Part shown: positions 58,862-64,000 of the stretch, in pieces
How positions within the stretch are numbered: position 1 is the first letter of the stretch
How the letters are laid out: every line of letters begins with the position of its first letter
Origin: Bifidobacterium saguinibicoloris
GTDB lineage: Bacteria > Actinomycetota > Actinomycetes > Actinomycetales > Bifidobacteriaceae
Direction of reading: 5' to 3'
DNA: 64,000 nt
Assembly: GCF_019331725.1 (NCBI RefSeq)
Contig: NZ_JAHBBF010000010.1
Location: 1 to 64,000, forward strand
Program-made: the position numbers and the translations under genes
The notes under the pieces: generated by a model
Database searches by the model: none
The model's input: the letters and a program-made list of their open reading frames with translations, nothing else
Told to the model about the DNA's origin: nothing

Positions 58862-58874
58862 TAGAATGGGCCGC
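58862..58874 (+). promoter_or_regulatory. Leaderless-type promoter of the PBP gene
   Basis: TTGCAC (58840-58845), a 16-base spacer, TAGAAT (58862-58867), seven bases (GGGCCGC), then the ATG at 58875. Confidence 0.65.
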
Positions 58875-61154
58875 ATGCCCAAAAAGAAGTCCTTTACCGC
58901 TCGACGTGTGTTCACTCTCCTGCTGGCGTACATCATGCTGTGCGTGGGTGGCGGCGCAGTGGTCTCCCTGATGTTCCTGCCAGCCGTGTTCGGTGCCAAC
59001 TCGGTGGCCAAGGCCGTGGTCCCGTCCCTGAAGGTCGAAGGCGTCGACTTCGATGTGACGGCCATGCCGCAGAAGTCCGTGATGTACGCATCCGACGGCA
59101 CCACCAAGATCGCCGATTTCTACGCCGACAACCGTACCGTCGTCCCGCTGAAGAACATCTCCAAGGCCATGCAGCGCGCCGTGGTGGCGCGTGAGGACCG
59201 CCGATTCTTCCAGCATCACGGCGTCGACGTGCAGGGCGTCATGCGAGCCTTCTTCCAGACGTTCGTCAAGAAGGGTGATACGCAGGGCGGCTCCACCCTC
59301 ACCCAGCAGTACGTGAAGAACGTGCTCGCCATGCAGGCGCGCGAGGACGACGACCCGATCGCCGAATACCACGCCACCGAACAGACCATCGCCCGCAAGG
59401 TGCGCGAGATGCTCATCGCCGTGCAGATGGAGAAGCAGTACACCAAGTGGGAGATCCTGCAGGGATACCTCAACATCGCCCAGTTCGGCAACCACAACCT
59501 CTACGGCGTGGAGACCGCGGCGAAACGATACTTCAACACGTCCGCCAAGGACCTCACCGTGATCCAGGCCGCCACCATCGCGGCCATCACGAAGAACCCG
59601 GCCAAGTACGACCCCACGTCCGAAGGCAACCTCAAGGCTTCGGAGGAGCAGCGCAACATCGTCCTCAAGCTCATGCTCGACCAGGACTACATCTCCCAGG
59701 CCGAGTACGACAAGGACGTGAAGATCCCGCTCAAGGACACGCTCAACGTGCAGAGCATCGACTCCGGCTGCCAGGTGGCCGGCGATGCCGCGTTCTTCTG
59801 CGACTACGTGACCCGCCAGATCCTCAAGAACAAGGAGTTCGGCGCCACCGAGGAGGAGCGCAGCAAGCTCCTCAAGGAGGGCGGCCTGACCATCGTCACC
59901 ACCATGGACGTCAACGCGAACTCCATCGCCATGCAGACGGCCCGCAACACCATCCCGCCCGACGACCCCACCGGCTTCGAGGTGACGATGGCCGTGATCA
60001 GACCCGGCACCGGCGAAGTGCTCGGCTTCGGCCTCAACCGCACCTATGACGCCACCGACCGCGCGAAGACCGATTCCACCCGAACGGCCGTGAACTACGC
60101 CGTCGACCAGGTCGACGGCGGCGGATGGGGCTTCAACGTGGGTTCCACCTGGAAGCCCATCAACCTGGTGGCGTGGATGCAGCAGGGCAAGTCCATCAAC
60201 CAGGCGCTGAGCACCTCCACCAACGTGAGCACGCGCGGCTTCAGCTGCAACGGCATCCGATTCACCACCAACTGGCACGTGGAGAACTCCGGCGGCGGCA
60301 CCGTGAGCAGCGAGACCCCGCTGCAGGGCCTCATCAAGTCCCACAACACCACGCAGGCCGCCATGGCCTCCCAGATCACGCTGTGCCCCATCGCGGACGC
60401 GGCCAAGGCCATGGGCTACCACAACTCCATCAAGGGGCATGAGGACATCTACGACTCCAACTCCTTCCAGCCCCCGATGGTCATCGGCACCGTGCAGGCG
60501 TCCCCGCTGACCATGGCCAACGTGTACGCCACCATCGCCGCCAACGGCGTGGAATGCACCCCGATCGCCATCACCAAGATGACCGACCGTTCCGGCAAGG
60601 AATACAAGGTGCCGTCTGCCAACTGCCATCAGGCCATCGACTCCGGTGTGGCCCAGACCGCCGCGTACGCGCTCAACCAGGGCGTCGTCACCAAGGGCGG
60701 CAACGCGGAGCTCGCCCAGTTGGACGACAACCGCAAGACCTTCGCCAAGACCGGTACGAACGAGAAGACGTACATGCTCACCGGCGGATTCATCCCGCAG
60801 GTCAGCGCCTACGTGGCCGTCGGCAACGCGGAGGAGCAGCAGTCGTTCAGCTACAAGACCATCAACGGCGTCTATCACTCCACCTGGTACGGCATGTACA
60901 TCGCCGAGCCCGCGTGGCGCGAGTTCATGCAGAACTACGTGAACGCCGCCGGCATCCCCATCAACAACGACTACGGCAACCCGGATTCCCGGTTCATGAC
61001 CGCCAGCTACAGTTCGTCCGGTTCCGGCCGACGATACAGCAGCAGCGGCACCAGCGGCGGTACGACCAGTGGAACGACCGGAGGAACCACCGGCGGCACG
61101 ACCAGCGGTACGACCGGAGGCACCGGCACGACCGACGGCACCACCGGACAGTGA
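58875..61154 (+). CDS. Class A penicillin-binding protein (transglycosylase/transpeptidase)
   Basis: A 759-residue peptidoglycan synthase. One N-terminal membrane segment, GT51 domain (REDRRFFQHHGVDVQG, GSTLTQQYVKN), then the transpeptidase with Ser424 in STWKPIN, SHNTTQ as the SxN motif and KTGT (Lys625). An ATG nine bases upstream is in frame but the -10 spacing favours 58875. The last 45 residues are Thr/Gly/Ser repeats (TSGTTGGTTGG). The gene follows the Crp-type regulator. Confidence 0.95.
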   Translation: MPKKKSFTARRVFTLLLAYIMLCVGGGAVVSLMFLPAVFGANSVAKAVVPSLKVEGVDFDVTAMPQKSVMYASDGTTKIADFYADNRTVVPLKNISKAMQRAVVAREDRRFFQHHGVDVQGVMRAFFQTFVKKGDTQGGSTLTQQYVKNVLAMQAREDDDPIAEYHATEQTIARKVREMLIAVQMEKQYTKWEILQGYLNIAQFGNHNLYGVETAAKRYFNTSAKDLTVIQAATIAAITKNPAKYDPTSEGNLKASEEQRNIVLKLMLDQDYISQAEYDKDVKIPLKDTLNVQSIDSGCQVAGDAAFFCDYVTRQILKNKEFGATEEERSKLLKEGGLTIVTTMDVNANSIAMQTARNTIPPDDPTGFEVTMAVIRPGTGEVLGFGLNRTYDATDRAKTDSTRTAVNYAVDQVDGGGWGFNVGSTWKPINLVAWMQQGKSINQALSTSTNVSTRGFSCNGIRFTTNWHVENSGGGTVSSETPLQGLIKSHNTTQAAMASQITLCPIADAAKAMGYHNSIKGHEDIYDSNSFQPPMVIGTVQASPLTMANVYATIAANGVECTPIAITKMTDRSGKEYKVPSANCHQAIDSGVAQTAAYALNQGVVTKGGNAELAQLDDNRKTFAKTGTNEKTYMLTGGFIPQVSAYVAVGNAEEQQSFSYKTINGVYHSTWYGMYIAEPAWREFMQNYVNAAGIPINNDYGNPDSRFMTASYSSSGSGRRYSSSGTSGGTTSGTTGGTTGGTTSGTTGGTGTTDGTTGQ

Positions 61155-61225
61155 TCCGTCCGATTCGCCCGATCGGCCCGTCCGAGGCACTGTGACGTCC
61201 CCGTGACGTCCGATGCATGACGATG

Positions 61226-61256
61226 CGAACGCCCACCCCGACGGGGTGGGCGTTCG
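61226..61256 (+). terminator. Terminator after the PBP gene
   Basis: CGAACGCCCACCCC (61226-61239) pairs exactly with GGGGTGGGCGTTCG (61243-61256), three-base loop. Confidence 0.85.
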
Positions 61257-61276
61257 TCGTATCCGCAAGCCGCGTT

Positions 61277-61331
61277 GCCGGCGTTCCGTCCGCCGGCGTT
61301 CCGTCCGTCGGCCCTCCGTCGGCGTTCCGTC
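61277..61331 (+). repeat. GC-rich short tandem repeat
   Basis: GCCGGCGTTCCGTCC occurs twice exactly (61277-61291, 61292-61306), then two degenerate units (GTCGGCCCTCC, GTCGGCGTTCCGTC). Confidence 0.7.
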
Positions 61332-61514
61332 GACGGGTGGGCATTCCCGACGAAACCATCGCCGCCTTTCGGCCGCACTACAATGGGGACCGACAAGCAT
61401 CCGACGCGTCGCATCGTGCCGGCACACGTCAATCGCGTCGCCCCTTGCGCGGCGACGGACGGACCGGACGGCGACGCATCGGGCGGACATGACATCGAAC
61501 GAAGGGGACCGCAC

Positions 61515-62876
61515 ATGGCGCAAGCCGACATCGAACAGACCAACGGGGACACCGGATCCGCCCCCATCGAAACGCCCAAGGGCTTCGACTTCCGCGGGCT
61601 CGACGTGCCGAATCTCGCCGGAGCCGCCGCCGCGGCCGGCGACGGGACGGGCAAGGGCAAGGCAGGAAAGGCCGGGAAGACCGGCAAACCCGGCAAGGGC
61701 GGCAAGAACGGCAAGGCGAAGAACAAGTCGGACAAGCAGGCGAAGGGCGCCGACGTGAACGCCGCCGAAACCGGCGAGGGCAAGACGCGCGGGGGAACGG
61801 GGCTCTTCGAGCCCATCACCCTGCGCGGGCTCACCATCCGCAACCGCATCTGGCTGCCGCCGATGGACACCTACTCGGCGTTCGCCCGCGACGGCCGCCC
61901 CACGCCGTTCCACTACCAGCACTACGTGTCCCGCGCGCTCGGCGGCTTCGGCATGATCATCGCCGAAGCCACCGCCGTGGCGCCCGAAGGACGCATCTCC
62001 CCCTGCGACGTGGGCCTGTGGGCCGACTGGCAGATCGACTCCTGGCGTTGGATCGTCGAGGACATCAAGCAGGCCGGCGCCGTGCCCGCCATCCAGCTCA
62101 ACCACGCCGGACGCAAGGGTTCCTCCGGCTGCTTCGCCGTCGGATACGAAGGCGAGACTGTGCCCGAAAGCGCGGGTGGATGGCAGACCGTCGCCCCCAG
62201 CCCCATCCCGTTCGGCGGGTATGACACGCCGCGCGCCCTGACCGTCGACGAGATCCACGGACTCGTCGGAGCGTTCGCCGCCGCGGCGGGCCGCGCCGTG
62301 GCTGCCGGCTTCCAGGCCATCGAGATCCACGCCGCGCACGGATACCTCATCTCCCAGTTCCTCGACCCGCTGAGCAACGAACGCGAGGACGAATACGGCA
62401 ACGGCTTCGAAGGCCGCATCCACTTCCTGCTCGAGGTGACCGACGCCATCCGCGGCGTCATCCCGGACGACATGCCGCTGCTCGTGCGCGTCTCCGCCAC
62501 CGACTGGGCCGCCGGCGGCTGGGACCTCGACCAGACCGTCGCCCTCGCGAAGATCCTCAAGGAGCACGGCGTGGACCTGGTGGACGTGTCCACCGGCGGC
62601 ATCGTCTCCGGCGTGACCATCCCCGCCAAGCCCGACTATCAGGTGCCGTTCTCCGCGCAGGTGCGCAAGCGCGCCGACGTGCCGGTCACGGCCGTGGGGC
62701 TCATCACCAAGACCAAGCAGGCGCAGAAGATCCTCGCCAAGGGCAAGGCCGACGCGGTGGAGATTGGCCGCGCCGCGCTGCGCGACCCGTACTGGCCGCT
62801 GCGCGCCGCCGCCAAGCTCGGCGTGCCCGTGGAGGACGCGCCCTACCCGCCGCAGTACGTGCGCGGCGCGTTCTGA
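61515..62876 (+). CDS. NADH:flavin oxidoreductase (old yellow enzyme family) with Gly/Lys linker
   Basis: A 453-residue FMN enzyme. ATG at 61515 has GAAGGGG upstream; an ATG 132 bases earlier would use the promoter region itself. Residues 1-40 hold a GFDFRGLDVPN motif, residues 41-80 are a flexible Gly/Lys-rich linker (GKGKAGKAGKTGKPGKGGK), and from about 97 the OYE barrel: FEPITLRGLTIRNRIWLPPM, LNHAGRKGSS, IHAAHGYLISQFL, NEREDEYG. The family reduces activated C=C bonds or, in other members, dimethylglycine-type substrates; here the substrate is unknown. Confidence 0.88.
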   Translation: MAQADIEQTNGDTGSAPIETPKGFDFRGLDVPNLAGAAAAAGDGTGKGKAGKAGKTGKPGKGGKNGKAKNKSDKQAKGADVNAAETGEGKTRGGTGLFEPITLRGLTIRNRIWLPPMDTYSAFARDGRPTPFHYQHYVSRALGGFGMIIAEATAVAPEGRISPCDVGLWADWQIDSWRWIVEDIKQAGAVPAIQLNHAGRKGSSGCFAVGYEGETVPESAGGWQTVAPSPIPFGGYDTPRALTVDEIHGLVGAFAAAAGRAVAAGFQAIEIHAAHGYLISQFLDPLSNEREDEYGNGFEGRIHFLLEVTDAIRGVIPDDMPLLVRVSATDWAAGGWDLDQTVALAKILKEHGVDLVDVSTGGIVSGVTIPAKPDYQVPFSAQVRKRADVPVTAVGLITKTKQAQKILAKGKADAVEIGRAALRDPYWPLRAAAKLGVPVEDAPYPPQYVRGAF

Positions 62877-62983
62877 GACGTGCGTCGGTGACGTGCGCGT
62901 TTCGAGGTGAGCGGCGTCGTGCGCGGGTGTCGCCGGTCGCGGACGGTTTCTCCGTGACCGGTGACATCGACGGCGAATGGTGA

Positions 62984-62996
62984 GACAATGGGACGC
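62984..62996 (+). promoter_or_regulatory. Leaderless-type -10 box of pyrD
   Basis: GACAAT (62984-62989), seven bases (GGGACGC), then the ATG at 62997; the spacer is identical to that at 45630. Confidence 0.6.
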
Positions 62997-64000
62997 ATGA
63001 GTTACGTTTCCGACAGCTTCTGGCATGACGCGGTCAACAAGGCGACCTGCGACCTCTTCACCTTCGGCTACAAGCACATCATCAAACCCAACTTCGTGTT
63101 CAACGTGCCCCCGGACGAGGCGCACGACCGCATGATCGAATTCTGCCGGGTGGTCCGTCACGTGCCGCCGCTGCTGTGGGCGGAGCGCACCATGCTCGAC
63201 TACACGGACCCGATCCTCGAGACGAACGTGATGGGCGTCGACTTTGCCAACCCGTTCGGCCTGTCCGCCGGACTGGACAAGAACTGCGAGATGGCGACGG
63301 TGCTCGACAACGCCGGATTCGGCTTCGAGACCGTCGGCTCCACCACGTCCCGCCCGTGCGCCGGCAACGCCAAGCCCTGGTTCCACAGGCTCCCCGAATA
63401 CGATTCGATGATGGTGCACGTGGGACTCGCGAACATCGGCTCCGACAAGGTCATCGAACGCGCCGAGGAGGCGTGGACGCACGGACACGGCATGCAGGTG
63501 TCCGTTTCGATCGCCCGCACGAACGACGACCGGTGCGGCGACCTCGACGAAGGCATCGAGGACTACTGCATCTCCATGCGTCGGGCCGCCGGACGCACCG
63601 CCATGATCGAGGTCAACGTGTCCTGCCCGAACACGCACGCGGGTGAGCCGTTCACCGCCTCGCCCGAAGCGCTCGACCGCCTGTTCACCGCGCTCGACGG
63701 CATCGACCGCCCGCAGCCCACGCTCGTCAAGCTGCCGCTCAACAAGCCGTGGGAGGAGTTCCGCGACCTGCTTGCGGTGCTCGCGGAACACAACGTGCAG
63801 GGCGTGAGCCTCGCGAACCTCAACAAGGACCGCACCGGCCTGCAGATCCCGCGCGAATGGGAGGGTGGCCTGTCCGGCGGACCGTGCACCGTGGCCAGCG
63901 AGGAGCTGGTGGCGCGCACGTACCGCGAGTTCGGCGACCGGTTCGCCATCGCCGGCATCGGCGGCGTGTTCACGCCGGAGCAGGCGTACCGCAAGATCCG
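62997..64000 (+). CDS. pyrD: Dihydroorotate dehydrogenase, 3' end beyond the window
   Basis: The first 334 codons of the fourth enzyme of pyrimidine synthesis; the frame is open at the window edge. It has a class 2-type N-terminal helical extension (FTFGYKHIIKPNFVF) before the barrel, and PFGLSAGLDKN, ETVGSTTSRPCAGN, LVKLPLNK and IAGIGGVFTPEQA. The catalytic-base position reads NVSCPNT, with Cys (residue 210) as in class 1 enzymes, where class 2 enzymes have Ser. Electron acceptor therefore uncertain. Confidence 0.93.
   Translation, partial: MSYVSDSFWHDAVNKATCDLFTFGYKHIIKPNFVFNVPPDEAHDRMIEFCRVVRHVPPLLWAERTMLDYTDPILETNVMGVDFANPFGLSAGLDKNCEMATVLDNAGFGFETVGSTTSRPCAGNAKPWFHRLPEYDSMMVHVGLANIGSDKVIERAEEAWTHGHGMQVSVSIARTNDDRCGDLDEGIEDYCISMRRAAGRTAMIEVNVSCPNTHAGEPFTASPEALDRLFTALDGIDRPQPTLVKLPLNKPWEEFRDLLAVLAEHNVQGVSLANLNKDRTGLQIPREWEGGLSGGPCTVASEELVARTYREFGDRFAIAGIGGVFTPEQAYRKI

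Larger units (their letters stand above)
61155..61514. other. 360-bp gap with terminator, tandem repeat and promoter
   Basis: It holds a perfect hairpin (61226-61256), a GC-rich tandem repeat (61277-61331) and a -10 box TACAAT (61379-61384). If transcription starts near 61391, the next mRNA has a leader of about 125 bases. Confidence 0.6.

Noticed and set aside
1..64000. Insertion sequences, integrases, attachment sites, replication origin
   Set aside because: No transposase or integrase motif, no flanking target duplications and no DnaA-box cluster were seen; the EPS block differs in composition but carries no mobility gene.

Overview
The window is chromosomal DNA of a high-GC Gram-positive bacterium, almost certainly a Bifidobacterium. 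Evidence: strong G/C bias at third codon positions, a galactan locus with the gene order known from B. breve (ABC permease, GH42 beta-galactosidase, LacI regulator, GH53 endogalactanase), long multi-domain sortase substrates with Gly/Ser/Asp-rich stalks, an Rpf-like cell-wall protein, and an exopolysaccharide (EPS) locus with an actinobacterial tyrosine kinase. I see no rRNA, tRNA, CRISPR array, transposase or phage gene.

Layout. (1) 1-17,488, galactan/arabinogalactan use: the 3' end of a sugar ABC permease, GH42 galG, LacI-type galR, then three large secreted, wall-anchored proteins: a GH43 (subfamily 24-like) enzyme, the GH53 endo-beta-1,4-galactanase galA, and a 2,187-residue protein with a divergent GH53 domain. 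Two near-identical promoters carrying the same operator pair (spaced 51 bp) precede the first and third surface genes; galR is the obvious candidate repressor. The surface enzymes would cut galactan outside, the ABC system import oligomers, and GalG release galactose inside. (2) 17,754-24,650, mixed genes: aldo/keto reductase, membrane-anchored HNH nuclease, Nramp metal transporter, an unrecognised 147-residue protein, a DUF559 endonuclease-like protein and an Rpf-like G5/transglycosylase protein. (3) 25,174-41,568, EPS locus: priming sugar transferase, DUF4012 protein, Wzz/BY-kinase, two GT4 and two GT2 glycosyltransferases, Wzy-like polymerase, acyltransferase, Wzx flippase, pyruvyltransferase, and on the opposite strand a second polymerase/ligase-like protein and a low-molecular-weight tyrosine phosphatase. 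Much of 26,750-40,900 is visibly richer in A+T than its flanks. (4) 41,745-45,486, minus strand: small surface protein, XRE regulator with a membrane partner, a membrane protein with a Gln/Asn/Gly-rich tail, thioredoxin. (5) 45,637-64,000, plus strand: DUF4916 protein, alpha/beta hydrolase, NudC, L,D-transpeptidase, GcvH, DUF2183 phosphatase, S9 oligopeptidase, LeuB, lipoate ligase, Crp-family regulator, class A PBP, old-yellow-enzyme oxidoreductase, and the start of PyrD.

Cross-cutting signals: (a) an unnamed intergenic element with GTTTCGCT-type octamers exactly 52 bp apart occurs four times; (b) at least five genes have a -10 hexamer ending exactly 7 bases before the ATG, the geometry of leaderless transcripts; (c) GcvH, a domain-permuted lipoate ligase and an OYE-family oxidoreductase sit within 12 kb without any other glycine-cleavage gene, recalling lipoyl/GcvH-L systems known elsewhere; (d) the two GH53-type wall proteins end in LSRTG instead of LPXTG. 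All functions are read from sequence alone; no database search was run.
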